From: a virus
Reading direction: 5' to 3' (one strand)
Virus record (IMG/VR): IMGVR_UViG_3300044846_003660
Span: 1-34,073 of that record
DNA length: 34,073 nucleotides
Positions 7,901 to 16,189 of the stretch are shown in pieces (position 1 is the stretch's first letter; every line of letters starts with the position of its first letter). The translations under genes and the position numbers were made by a program. The notes below the pieces were generated by a model, which did not search any database, had not been told where the DNA came from, and saw only the letters and a list, made by a program, of their open reading frames with translations.

Positions 7901-8046
7901 CAAATGAAGAATTATTCAGGGTGATTAAAGAAGACATTGAAAGTCAAACAGAATATCTATCTACTACTGATGAAGATGAGATAGAATGTATTAGCATTGA
8001 AAATGTAATTGGAATTTTAAAAAGGCATCTTAACATTAAAAACTAA
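7897..8046 (+). CDS. Small acidic protein, 49 aa
   Basis: The start is the ATG at 7897, overlapping the primase stop by four bases. An upstream in-frame start at 7843 lies inside the primase and is unlikely. The protein is acidic and helical, with a central TDEDEIE stretch and a C-terminal helix (ENVIGILKRHL). No family is recognised. It is probably co-translated with the primase. Confidence 0.65.
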   Translation: MTNEELFRVIKEDIESQTEYLSTTDEDEIECISIENVIGILKRHLNIKN

Positions 8047-8051
8047 AGTTT

Positions 8052-8801
8052 ATGTACAACACAAGTAGTAGCTTTTTGGCATCTGTAACTGTTCCCAATG
8101 AAACTCGCACTTACAAGCCTGTCAGTCATTCTCAGATAATTGATTTGACACTTGCATCTATTGAGAGTGCAGGATTTAAAGTGCAAAATCAATATTACAC
8201 ATCTACATTTGATGGACTTGTTGCAAATGGTAAATACACTATTGCAAATGTCAATGATGATGAGATGGTGTTGCAGATTGGATGGCAGAATAGCTACAAT
8301 AAAACCAAGAGCCTCAAGTTTGCTATTGGTGCAATGGTGATTATTTGTGGCAATGGTATGGTGTATGGTGATCATGGCAACTTCCGTAAGAAGCATAGTG
8401 GTGATATTCAGGAGTTTACACCTGCAAAGATTCAGGACTACATCAAGAGTTCTGGAGATGTATTCTCTCTTATGCAGAATGATAAAGTAGGGATGAAGAA
8501 TGTACATCTTGAGGACAATGTTAAAGCTCGTCTTCTTGGTAAACTGCTTATTGAGGACAGCTTTATTAAGCCCACACAAGCAAACATTATTGCTCGCGAA
8601 ATCAATAAGCCTACACATTCTTACAATGCTCCTGACAGCTTGTGGGAATTCTACAATCACACCACGTTTGCAATGAAGGGTGTTCACCCAAGTATGTGGA
8701 TGGATAATCACATTGCTGCCCATGAGTGGTTTGTTAATGAGATGGGAGAATTGACAGGCAATATCAAAACAGAGAATTTCACACAACTTGAATTATTCTA
8801 A
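8052..8801 (+). CDS. DUF932-like phage protein with a clamp-binding C terminus
   Basis: This 249-aa protein has the features of the phage/plasmid DUF932 family: an early segment with PVSHSQIIDL, then YTIANVNDDEMVLQIGWQNSYNKT, then FAIGAMVIICGNGMVYGD, followed by a helical C-terminal half. DUF932 proteins are widespread in phages and plasmids beside replication genes, and their biochemical role is unknown. The last five residues, QLELF, closely fit the bacterial beta-clamp-binding consensus QL(S/D)LF at an exposed C terminus, suggesting recruitment to the host sliding clamp. It overlaps the next gene by one base (TAATG). Confidence 0.7.
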   Translation: MYNTSSSFLASVTVPNETRTYKPVSHSQIIDLTLASIESAGFKVQNQYYTSTFDGLVANGKYTIANVNDDEMVLQIGWQNSYNKTKSLKFAIGAMVIICGNGMVYGDHGNFRKKHSGDIQEFTPAKIQDYIKSSGDVFSLMQNDKVGMKNVHLEDNVKARLLGKLLIEDSFIKPTQANIIAREINKPTHSYNAPDSLWEFYNHTTFAMKGVHPSMWMDNHIAAHEWFVNEMGELTGNIKTENFTQLELF

Positions 8802-9517
8802 TGAATTGGGATAAGTTTCATTCACAGTTTCATGAGAGTTGGCATCACAAGATGAGACCTTTTATTGAATCTGAAGAGTGTGACAAGATGTATGAACATT
8901 TGAAGCAAAGAAGCAGGAAGGGGCACATTGTTGCCCCTTCTTCTTCTAATACCTTCAGGTGTTTTCTTGAGACACCTTTAGATGAAATGAAAGTGGTGTT
9001 GATGGGTATGGCTCCCTATCACACCAAAATAAAGACAATGAATGGTGATGTCATTGTAGCTGATGGTTTATTAATGGGATGTAGTAATACAAACTATTTA
9101 CAGCCTAGTCTTACTAATTTCTATGGAGCCATAGAAAGAGAGTTGTATGAAGGAGCAGCGATGGACAGAAATCCTGATGTTAGCTATCTGGCTAAACAGG
9201 GAGTATTAATGTTCAATGCTTCTTTGACAACAGAAATAAATAAGGCAGGAGTGCACTTAGACTTATGGCATCCTTTCACAAAATATGTGATAGAGGAAGT
9301 GATTAATTATTCAGGTGTGCCTATAGTGTTTTTGGGAAAAGATGCAGCTGTGTTTCATAAGTATATAGGCCCTTTTCAATGGGCTTTTAAACTTTCACAT
9401 CCTGCTGCTGCTGCATATAAAGGAATAGAATGGGACAGTGAAGGGGTATTTAAGAAGGTGAATAAAATACTGAAGGACAACAACAATTTTGTAATTAACT
9501 GGATGCATAAAAATTAA
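8801..9517 (+). CDS. Uracil-DNA glycosylase-like protein lacking the catalytic Asp
   Basis: This 238-aa protein keeps most of the UDG superfamily layout. The water-activating loop is GMAPYH (residues 69-74) where family 1 has GQDPYH. The strand QGVLMFNASLT has Asn139 in the uracil-recognition position. The C-terminal motif is LSHPAAAAYKG, with His200-Pro201. UDGs normally remove uracil from DNA. Here both Gln and the catalytic Asp of motif 1 are replaced (Met70, Ala71). The loop therefore looks more like the GLAPG motif of family 5 enzymes, or like an enzyme adapted to bind rather than cut. Residues 39-47 are encoded by a strong hairpin. Confidence 0.75.
   Translation: MNWDKFHSQFHESWHHKMRPFIESEECDKMYEHLKQRSRKGHIVAPSSSNTFRCFLETPLDEMKVVLMGMAPYHTKIKTMNGDVIVADGLLMGCSNTNYLQPSLTNFYGAIERELYEGAAMDRNPDVSYLAKQGVLMFNASLTTEINKAGVHLDLWHPFTKYVIEEVINYSGVPIVFLGKDAAVFHKYIGPFQWAFKLSHPAAAAYKGIEWDSEGVFKKVNKILKDNNNFVINWMHKN
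8917..8940 (+). repeat. Intragenic hairpin in the UDG-like gene
   Basis: GAAGGGGCA (8917-8925) and TGCCCCTTC (8932-8940) form a perfect 9-bp, GC-rich stem with a 6-base loop, followed by TTCTTCT. It resembles a terminator but lies 116 bases into the open frame. Confidence 0.6.
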
Positions 9518-9521
9518 AACT

Positions 9522-11801
9522 ATGATCTTAGAGAAACAAACAGAGGTGGTAGTAGTTGAGGAAGGTATTGAAAATGATGCAATTGGAATGTCGCTTGACT
9601 TAGATTCTGCTAACATGCTTATGCAGATGTTAAGTAAAAACCTGTATTCTGATAGTGTGGGTAGCACTATACGAGAAACATGTTCTAACGCTCTTGATAG
9701 TCACAGAAGAGCTGGCGTAAATCTTCCTATTATTGCATCTATTGAAAGAGATGATAGAACCTACAATTATTCTTTCTGTGTAGAAGACTTCGGTATAGGC
9801 TTGGATGATGATGATGTTAGAAACATTATTTCTAAGTATGGCAAAAGTACAAAGAGGAATAGTGCTACAGAGCTTGGTATGTTTGGCTTGGGCTTCAAAG
9901 CTCCTCTTGCTTACAGCTCTTCTTTCTATTTTGTATGTAGAAAGGATGGAATAGAAAGGAAATACATGATGCATGAGAATGATGAAGGTAATTCCATCAA
10001 CCTCTTGTATGAAACTGCTACATCTGAAAGGAATGGTGTAAAGGTGATTATTCCTATGAAGAGTGGAGACAGATATACATTTGAAAAGAAAATAAGTGAG
10101 CAATTGGCTTATTTTGAGAATGTACATGTCTCTATACTTGGAGAAGTGAAAGAGTTCAAGATATTCAGACATGAGCTTTTCCAGTATAGTGAAATGATAA
10201 CAGACAGTTATGTTCATTTGTGCTTGGATAATGTCTACTATCCTCTTGACTACAGCAAGTTTAGCTTTCTACGCATTGATGTTCCTGTTGGTATTCGACT
10301 TTCTCTTAATGATGGTGTATATCCTACGCCTAACAGAGAGGCTATTCGATATACAGACACTGCTAAGAAGGTGATAGAGGAGAAGTTGAAGAAGGTGGCT
10401 GATTATTTTGTTACAAAATATAACAATGCCATCACTAATGCAGAAATAAAAGACATTTCTATTATGCATTCACATTATTGTGGAATAAGAGAGATTAGTA
10501 TTCTTGACAATAACAAACGTCATGATGCTAAAGAATTGATGAAGCTGTCTAAGATTCCTGTACAGTCTCCTTCTATGCCCAAATATCCTCTTCTTAACAT
10601 GAAGCAGATTCTCTATTCTGATTCAACGCAAGTGTTTAGAGACTATGACATAGCACTGTCTATTCATCATAGATCATCTAGTAAGAGAGAAGGGATGTTT
10701 ATGTTCAATGAATTCATCAATCAATTTGATACTTTTAAGTGGTTTTTAAAGGACACTCCTCGTATTCCTGAATACATTAAGTCTCATCTGAAAAGTATAA
10801 ACAAGAGTGTAACAAAGGTGATTACGCCTAATTCTTTCAAAAGAACATTAAAAGATTATAGAACAGGGTATATTCCTGTTCTTGGTTTGAGGAATGTTCC
10901 AAAGACAGAATGGAGAAACACTATTGTTCAGTTTGAGGAATTCAGGAAAGAAATCCTTTCTACAATGTTTGTTCCTATTAGTGGCTTTGAACGTGAAGAC
11001 AGTGTTGTTACAAAGCCTAACAGTGTTCGCAAACAGCGAATTAAACTAGCTGATGGTGAGTTTTCTGCAAGGATGGGTAGAAAGAAGAGTGGATATCAAG
11101 GAGGGATGATGTTTGAAAAGACAGCTCCTGTACAGCTTAAAGGATTTCATAAGCGTCCTTTTGTTCTTGTATATGGTAGGGAAGAACAGGAAAGCATATT
11201 GAAAAACATATACATTTATACACAAGGTAAAGTGGGAGTGGCTCTTGTTGGAGAACGAGCTTACAATTCTTTGAAAAATGTAAATATTCACAATTTAATT
11301 AGTGTAGAAAAGTTTATGGAAGGATCACATGTTTCTTTTAGAAGGATAGCTACAGCCACTCTTGTTCATAAGAAGATGGTGCAAAAGTATGACAATGGTC
11401 TTTACATGCTTAGATGTTGTAAGTTTATGAAGAATATCATTTCTAGCTTAGGAAATGATTTGGAAACTTTGCGTGATTATCATCATAAGTATAATGACTG
11501 TGTATCACAAGTTGATGAAGATTTCAGAGATTCTCTTATTGAAATTGCTCAAAGAAACAATTTGATTGATACATCTGTCATAGCAGCTATTGCTAGAGTG
11601 GAGAAATTCGTAGAGGAAAATTCATGGTTTCCTAAAATGTCTCGTCAGATATACAGGGAGGATATATCTGAACCAATTGTAGAGCTTATTGTAACAAGTT
11701 TGAAATATAAGAAATACAGGCTTAATGCCATTCATTATGCACCTGTAGTTGAACAGGGAAAACAAGACATACAATCATTGGAAGACGAATTAATTGGCTA
11801 A
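9522..11801 (+). CDS. rIIA-like GHKL ATPase
   Basis: This 759-aa protein has an N-terminal GHKL (Hsp90/gyrase B/histidine-kinase type) ATPase domain. The N box is RETCSNALDSHRR, with Glu52 and Asn56. Motif G1 is EDFGIGLDD, with Asp89. Motif G2 is ELGMFGLGFKAPLAYSS near residue 118. T4 rIIA is a similar-sized GHKL protein, and the next gene is rIIB-like, so this is an rIIA homologue. T4 rII proteins affect lysis timing and exclusion by resident prophages, but their mechanism is unresolved. The gene ends before a strong terminator. Confidence 0.85.
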   Translation: MILEKQTEVVVVEEGIENDAIGMSLDLDSANMLMQMLSKNLYSDSVGSTIRETCSNALDSHRRAGVNLPIIASIERDDRTYNYSFCVEDFGIGLDDDDVRNIISKYGKSTKRNSATELGMFGLGFKAPLAYSSSFYFVCRKDGIERKYMMHENDEGNSINLLYETATSERNGVKVIIPMKSGDRYTFEKKISEQLAYFENVHVSILGEVKEFKIFRHELFQYSEMITDSYVHLCLDNVYYPLDYSKFSFLRIDVPVGIRLSLNDGVYPTPNREAIRYTDTAKKVIEEKLKKVADYFVTKYNNAITNAEIKDISIMHSHYCGIREISILDNNKRHDAKELMKLSKIPVQSPSMPKYPLLNMKQILYSDSTQVFRDYDIALSIHHRSSSKREGMFMFNEFINQFDTFKWFLKDTPRIPEYIKSHLKSINKSVTKVITPNSFKRTLKDYRTGYIPVLGLRNVPKTEWRNTIVQFEEFRKEILSTMFVPISGFEREDSVVTKPNSVRKQRIKLADGEFSARMGRKKSGYQGGMMFEKTAPVQLKGFHKRPFVLVYGREEQESILKNIYIYTQGKVGVALVGERAYNSLKNVNIHNLISVEKFMEGSHVSFRRIATATLVHKKMVQKYDNGLYMLRCCKFMKNIISSLGNDLETLRDYHHKYNDCVSQVDEDFRDSLIEIAQRNNLIDTSVIAAIARVEKFVEENSWFPKMSRQIYREDISEPIVELIVTSLKYKKYRLNAIHYAPVVEQGKQDIQSLEDELIG

Positions 11802-11810
11802 CACAAACAT

Positions 11811-11837
11811 GGAGGGAGAGCAATTCTCCCTCCTTTT
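11811..11837 (+). terminator. Rho-independent terminator between the rIIA- and rIIB-like genes
   Basis: GGAGGGAGA (11811-11819) and TCTCCCTCC (11825-11833) form a perfect 9-bp stem with a 5-base loop, followed by TTTT. It would separate or lower expression of the rIIB-like gene relative to the rIIA-like gene. Confidence 0.85.
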
Positions 11838-11857
11838 AACAAACAAAAAACACAATT

Positions 11858-13183
11858 ATGGATTTTTCATTTAACTGGTTCCGTAAGAACAAACAGAAAG
11901 AAGAAGAGAAACCTCTCAAGGTGGTAGTGACAGATGGTATATTTTCTGAGGCTACGGTATTACCTAAGCCCTATATGTCTTTGAAAATGGTGGGAAAGGT
12001 GCTGACAGTGGTGCTTAATGACGGAAGTATTCTTTCAAAAGAAGATGCAAATGTAGATGATTTTAATAGAATAAGGTTTTCCACCAATGAGAATGATGTA
12101 GTGAAGGTGTTGTTGAATGAGGAAAATAGGAAAGAAGCAGAGAAACATCAAGAAGAAATTAAAGCTGTTGAAGCTATTCTTGATGGTATTTCTATTCTTA
12201 AATCATGTGATGATTTTATTGTAGAAGGAAATAGTGTAAGAATGGTGGAGACAAACAGAACACTTCCTCAAATTCTTGTTGAGAAGTTTGCCAGTATTGT
12301 TTCTAGTGACAACAGTTACAAAGAGAACGAGGAGTACATAGCTCTCAAGAGGTTCTTTATGTGGTGTTGCCTTAATCCAAGAGCTGAAGTGGCAGATAAA
12401 TTGTATGAGTTTCTTCAGAAGAACGGAATGAAGATTACAAAACAAGGACTGTTTGTAGGCTTGAGGAATGTTGTAAAGGTGGCAGATGTTGATACATCCT
12501 TTGTAGAATTCATCACTAATGCTCATCACAAGGTGAAAGCTGTGTGGAAGAAACATCCTCGTATATACACTGTATATCAAAATGATGAAGGAGAATATGG
12601 TTTGACAACAAATGTTTTTATAGCTCAGTCTAAGAACAATGTTGTAAAAGGTAATCTACTTGAATTGTACAACACTCTTCCTGAGAATGAAGGGAACAGG
12701 TTTACAGATGATTATTCAAGAACTTTTGACATTCGCATTGGACAAGTGGTGAGTATGTCTCCTGATGATTGCAGTTGGTCCACAAAAGATTGTGCTGAAA
12801 GAGGCTTACACTTTGCAGGACATACAGCTCCTTATGTTCTTTGTGGTGACACCACTGTATTCACTCTGCATAATCCTATGAAGGTGGTGGGTATTGGAAA
12901 TGAGAAAGGTAGGTGTTATGAATATCTTCCTTTCATGACCACTTCTGTTGAAGAAGCTAATGACATTATGCACTCTAGAGATTTTGATTTCCTTCAGCTT
13001 GATGAGCAATATGCTATTGATGAGCTTGCTAATCTGGAAGAGAATGTGAAGAAGGGATTTGCAGCAGAAGCCAAGAAGCATGAATTCAATCTTCCTACAC
13101 TGTCTTCTAAAGAAATGAGGAATATTATTTCTTCATTGGAAGACATTCAGAAGGAAGTGGAGAAGCGAGTGGTAACATTGTAA
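11858..13183 (+). CDS. rIIB-like protein
   Basis: This 441-aa soluble protein starts with a short charged region (NWFRKNKQKEEEKP). A helical central domain follows, with LKRFFMWCCLNPRAEVADKLYEFL, then ITKQGLFVGLRNV, and later a Cys-containing DDCSW...CAERGLHFAG motif. This order (a folded domain beginning with a substrate-like GLFVGLRNV and ending at GLHFAG) is what phage rIIB-like proteins show. Position immediately after the rIIA-like gene supports it. It is longer than T4 rIIB (about 312 aa), with a coiled-coil-like C terminus. A terminator hairpin follows. Confidence 0.75.
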   Translation: MDFSFNWFRKNKQKEEEKPLKVVVTDGIFSEATVLPKPYMSLKMVGKVLTVVLNDGSILSKEDANVDDFNRIRFSTNENDVVKVLLNEENRKEAEKHQEEIKAVEAILDGISILKSCDDFIVEGNSVRMVETNRTLPQILVEKFASIVSSDNSYKENEEYIALKRFFMWCCLNPRAEVADKLYEFLQKNGMKITKQGLFVGLRNVVKVADVDTSFVEFITNAHHKVKAVWKKHPRIYTVYQNDEGEYGLTTNVFIAQSKNNVVKGNLLELYNTLPENEGNRFTDDYSRTFDIRIGQVVSMSPDDCSWSTKDCAERGLHFAGHTAPYVLCGDTTVFTLHNPMKVVGIGNEKGRCYEYLPFMTTSVEEANDIMHSRDFDFLQLDEQYAIDELANLEENVKKGFAAEAKKHEFNLPTLSSKEMRNIISSLEDIQKEVEKRVVTL

Positions 13184-13189
13184 TAACAA

Positions 13190-13220
13190 AAAGGGGAGGG
13201 AATAAGTGTCTCTCCCCTTT
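13190..13220 (+). terminator. Terminator after the rIIB-like gene
   Basis: AAAGGGGAG (13190-13198) pairs with CTCCCCTTT (13212-13220) across a 13-base loop. It lies between the rIIB-like stop and the ATG at 13233. A GTG at 13206 that could extend the next gene falls inside its loop, so I reject that start. Confidence 0.7.
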
Positions 13221-13232
13221 AAATATTCTAAA

Positions 13233-13877
13233 ATGCAATTGACAGAAGGGTTTCCTTATTTGTATCAGCATCCTTTGATAATGGTGAATAACATTCAGAG
13301 AGTGTTTGAGAATGCTACAATTAAAGATTATCAGGAAGGGCTAAAATGGTATTCAGAGGCTCATGATTTTGCTAATGATTTAGCAAAGACATATGGAATA
13401 GGAAAGATGAAAGTGGCAGGAATCATAGCTGCAATGTCTCCTATGAAGGCTTGGAAGACTAACAAGGAAATATCAGAGCAGTTTATTAGTTGTGGAACAT
13501 CTGGACATACGGTTAGTCAAACAGAGAAAGCAAAGAGTATATACTGTGGAGATGAAACCAAAGAATACATAGAAAGCAAACTTGGAGGACTGAAAACCAT
13601 TAACTTCTTTAACAATATTTACAATCCTTCTGACGAAGAGTATGTAACCATTGACAGACATCATCTGTACATTTCTACAGGAATGGATGTACAGGTGTGT
13701 ACAACAAAGCAGTATCAATTTATTAAAAAACACACTGTTATGTTTTCAAAAAGTGTTAACTTGACCCCTTGTAATCTTCAGGCAGTTCTGTGGGTTACAT
13801 GGAAACGCATGAAAAAAGAATCGGAATGCCAAAGAAAAAACAAAGAGTTGAAAGAACTAGGAACAATGGCACTATGA
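13233..13877 (+). CDS. Phage protein with helix-hairpin-helix-like N-terminal part, 214 aa
   Basis: The first 70 residues contain a helix pair followed by LAKTYGIGKMKVAGIIAAMSP and KAWKTNKEIS, a pattern seen in a conserved phage family near HhH DNA-binding and glycosylase-like proteins. Further on, EEYVTIDRHHLYIS resembles the conserved Asp-His region of those proteins. This suggests DNA binding or base processing, but I see no proven catalytic residue set. The start is the ATG at 13233, after the terminator. The end overlaps the next gene by ATGA. Confidence 0.55.
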   Translation: MQLTEGFPYLYQHPLIMVNNIQRVFENATIKDYQEGLKWYSEAHDFANDLAKTYGIGKMKVAGIIAAMSPMKAWKTNKEISEQFISCGTSGHTVSQTEKAKSIYCGDETKEYIESKLGGLKTINFFNNIYNPSDEEYVTIDRHHLYISTGMDVQVCTTKQYQFIKKHTVMFSKSVNLTPCNLQAVLWVTWKRMKKESECQRKNKELKELGTMAL

Positions 13878-14215
13878 CAGAGAGCATGTTCTGGAGTATG
13901 ATAAGAGCCACACTTAGAAACAAGAGTAGATGGTGGAAACCTATTGCACAATGTAAACTTGATGCAAGAAGGAAATATAAAGGAACTAATAAGAGACAAC
14001 AATGGGAATACCAATGTGCTCAGTGTAGTGAATGGTTCTCTGAAAAGAACATTAATGTAGATCATAGAATTCCAGCAGGTCAATTACAAAGTGGTAAAGA
14101 CCTTGAAGGATTTGTTGACAGACTATTTTGTGAAGTGGACAACTTACAGGTACTTTGTATTAATTGTCATGACATCAAAAGCCAAAATGAGATGAAAAAA
14201 AGAAAAGAAAAATAA
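13874..14215 (+). CDS. HNH endonuclease, 113 aa
   Basis: The start is the ATG at 13874, four-base overlap with the previous gene; upstream in-frame starts would be embedded in that gene. The N terminus is a basic DNA-contacting region (MIRATLRNKSRWWKP). A zinc pair CAQC is followed by INVDHRIPAG with the catalytic DH, then FCEVDNLQVLCINCHDIKS with the second zinc pair and final His. This arrangement is common in phage nucleases that may be either host-type or mobile. Base composition is like its neighbours, so it may be a resident phage enzyme rather than a recent invader. Confidence 0.82.
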   Translation: MTESMFWSMIRATLRNKSRWWKPIAQCKLDARRKYKGTNKRQQWEYQCAQCSEWFSEKNINVDHRIPAGQLQSGKDLEGFVDRLFCEVDNLQVLCINCHDIKSQNEMKKRKEK

Positions 14216-14223
14216 AAATTGTC

Positions 14224-14254
14224 TTGTTTAATTTGTCATAATTTTATAACTTTG
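14224..14254 (+). promoter_or_regulatory. Promoter of the homing nuclease at 14269
   Basis: TTG (14224-14226), 20 bases, then TAACTTTG (14247-14254), an exact TAnnTTTG -7 box. Transcription would start about 11 bases before the ATG at 14269. The whole 53-base gap is AT-rich, like the nuclease gene, so the promoter probably came with the mobile gene. Confidence 0.6.
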
Positions 14255-14268
14255 TAAAAACAATTGTT

Positions 14269-15189
14269 ATGAAATATTACATTTATCAACATATTAGATT
14301 AGATAATAATACAGTTTTTTATATAGGGAAAGGTACAAAGAAATTTAAAGGGAATGCTTATTATAGAGCATATACTAAAAGCTCTAGAAATACATATTGG
14401 TTAAATATTGTTAACATCACTTGTTATAAAGTAGAAATACTTGAAGAGTTTGAAACAGAAGAAGAATGTTTATTAAAAGAAACAGAATTAATTATAAAAC
14501 ATGGATATTCTTGGAACAATACAGGAACTTTATGTAATATAGTTAAGGATGATTCTGAAATAAAATTACTAGCTAGAAACGGAGCTAGTAAAAAAAATTC
14601 TAAGGAAGTACATCAGTATTCTTTATCTGGAGATTACATACAATCTTTTAATAGTGTAACAAGAGCTAAAAAAGAATTTCTTTGTGATATTTATAATGCT
14701 GCAAAAGGTAGAGTACCTTCCGCAGGAGGTTATCAGTGGAGGTTTATAAAATATGATAAGATAGATTCTTATTCTTTGAAACATTCTCATATAAATAGAA
14801 GTAAAATTATTTATCAATATGACAAAGAAGAAGTTTTTATAAAAGAATGGAAGGGATCAAAAGAACCTTCTGAAATGTTAAATATTAACAGAACAGCTAT
14901 TAGAAACTGCCTTTCTGGATTAGTTAAGACTGCTGGTGGATTTATATGGTCTTATCATAAACTTTTAAAAACTGATAAACTAAAAAAATACACGGTTTAT
15001 AGAAATAATGAATTAATTTTTTCTGCTGATACTTTAAAAAAATGTGCAGATTATTTGAACTTAAATCAATATTCTGTCTCAGTTTATTTACAAAGAGGTA
15101 AATCGTATAAAGGTTATATGTTTTACTATAATGATGTTAAAACCAAAAACGAAAGAGATGATAAAGGGAAGAACAGAAAAGGAGTATAG
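14269..15189 (+). CDS. GIY-YIG homing endonuclease with two NUMOD1-like repeats
   Basis: Residues 1-90 form the GIY-YIG domain (YYIYQHIR then VFYIGKGT; catalytic Glu in ECLLKETELI). Two related DNA-recognition units follow. VHQYSLSGDYIQSF leads to AAKGRVPSAGGYQWRF, and IYQYDKEEVFIKEW leads to CLSGLVKTAGGFIWSY. Both are NUMOD1-type modules. A third partial unit may begin at KYTVYRNNELIF. The gene is strongly AT-rich. Its last 10-20 codons run in another frame through the start of the nuclease gene downstream, so its tail was probably acquired from the insertion site. Confidence 0.88.
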   Translation: MKYYIYQHIRLDNNTVFYIGKGTKKFKGNAYYRAYTKSSRNTYWLNIVNITCYKVEILEEFETEEECLLKETELIIKHGYSWNNTGTLCNIVKDDSEIKLLARNGASKKNSKEVHQYSLSGDYIQSFNSVTRAKKEFLCDIYNAAKGRVPSAGGYQWRFIKYDKIDSYSLKHSHINRSKIIYQYDKEEVFIKEWKGSKEPSEMLNINRTAIRNCLSGLVKTAGGFIWSYHKLLKTDKLKKYTVYRNNELIFSADTLKKCADYLNLNQYSVSVYLQRGKSYKGYMFYYNDVKTKNERDDKGKNRKGV

Positions 15190-16189
15190 GGATGTCAATA
15201 TGGACAGCAGTAGCAGTCTTAAAGAGTTTAGTGTAGACAGAAGGAAGTATTACAAAAGATATATTCTTGGAGAGAAGACAGAGGAGAAAGATACACAAGC
15301 TGCTCTTATGGGTAGGGTGGTAGAAACTCTGTTGATGGAGCCTGAAGAGTTTGACAATAGGTTTTATATGTCAAGCTTGGTGAGTGCTCCTACAGGATTG
15401 ATGTTAGAATTTGTAGAGGCTCTGTATAAATATACAGTTGAGGCTACGGATGGAGAGGGAAATGTTACACGCAGTTTTGAGGATATAAGCAGAGAGGCTT
15501 ATGTTGCTAGTGGGTTTAAGATTAAATACGATGCTGTAATTAATAAGTTTATAGGAAGTGATGCTGAGATATTCTATAATGAGATTAGGCAAGTGAGGAG
15601 CAAGGGATTGTCTGTTGTTACAGCTGACGATGCTTCTATGGCTGAAAGGATTGTAGAAGAGCTGAAAACCAATGATTTCACATCTCAAATTGTCAATCTT
15701 GTAAACAGTAGCAGATATTCTGTGTTTAATCAGATGCAGGTGGAAGGCTATTCTATAGATGGTTTGAAGCTCAAGAGTATGCTTGACAAAGTGGTGGTAG
15801 ACCACAAAGAGAAAACCATACAAATTTATGACCTAAAATGTGTGTGGGCTGTAGAGAATTTCTATGAGGAATACTATCTTTACAGGAGAGCATATATTCA
15901 AGCCTATCTCTATCATCAAGCAGTGTTGCAAACCACTAGTTTACATGATTATGAAGTGCTCTATCCCAAATTCATTGTATGTGATAGTGGAAATTACAAT
16001 GCTCCTCTGGTATATACACTAGACATGGATGATATGGAGGATGCATACAATGGATTTGAATACAAGGGTAGGACATATCCCGGAGTGAAGTCTATTATTG
16101 AAAACTTGAAATGGGCAGTTGCCAATGACAAGTGGAACATAAGTAAGCAGAATTATGAGAAGAAAGGAATGTTGAACATAAAAGGTTGA
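15158..16189 (+). CDS. PD-(D/E)XK exonuclease (RecB/ExoVIII-like)
   Basis: This 343-aa protein starts with a helical SSSSLKEFSVDRRKYYKRYI region and ALMGRVVETLLMEPEEF (Glu56). It then shows the nuclease core: MLDKVVVD with Asp210, IYDLKCVW with Asp225 and Lys227, and QAYLYHQAV with Gln249. These fit the RecB-family PD-(D/E)XK fold of phage recombination exonucleases. It likely processes DNA ends for the RecA-like and Sak4-like proteins. The start is uncertain. ATG 15158 is preferred, with ATG 15131 an alternative; both lie inside the end of the homing nuclease gene. Confidence 0.8.
   Translation: MIKGRTEKEYRDVNMDSSSSLKEFSVDRRKYYKRYILGEKTEEKDTQAALMGRVVETLLMEPEEFDNRFYMSSLVSAPTGLMLEFVEALYKYTVEATDGEGNVTRSFEDISREAYVASGFKIKYDAVINKFIGSDAEIFYNEIRQVRSKGLSVVTADDASMAERIVEELKTNDFTSQIVNLVNSSRYSVFNQMQVEGYSIDGLKLKSMLDKVVVDHKEKTIQIYDLKCVWAVENFYEEYYLYRRAYIQAYLYHQAVLQTTSLHDYEVLYPKFIVCDSGNYNAPLVYTLDMDDMEDAYNGFEYKGRTYPGVKSIIENLKWAVANDKWNISKQNYEKKGMLNIKG

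Noticed and set aside
8043-8786. A 247-codon minus-strand open frame
   Set aside because: It mirrors the DUF932-like gene codon for codon. The plus-strand protein has recognisable family features and the operon is plus strand.
9630-10217. A 195-codon minus-strand open frame
   Set aside because: It lies wholly within the rIIA-like gene, whose GHKL motifs are clear, so it is a shadow.
10860-10882. An 8-bp inverted repeat inside the rIIA-like gene
   Set aside because: AGAACAGG/CCTGTTCT with a 7-base loop is weaker than the other intragenic hairpins and could arise by chance in a 2.3-kb gene.
14216-14272. A hairpin hiding the start codon of the GIY-YIG gene at 14269
   Set aside because: Only a 6-bp match (TCATAA with TTATGA) and a short self-complementary AACAATTGTT are present, too weak to claim the mechanism seen at 19454.
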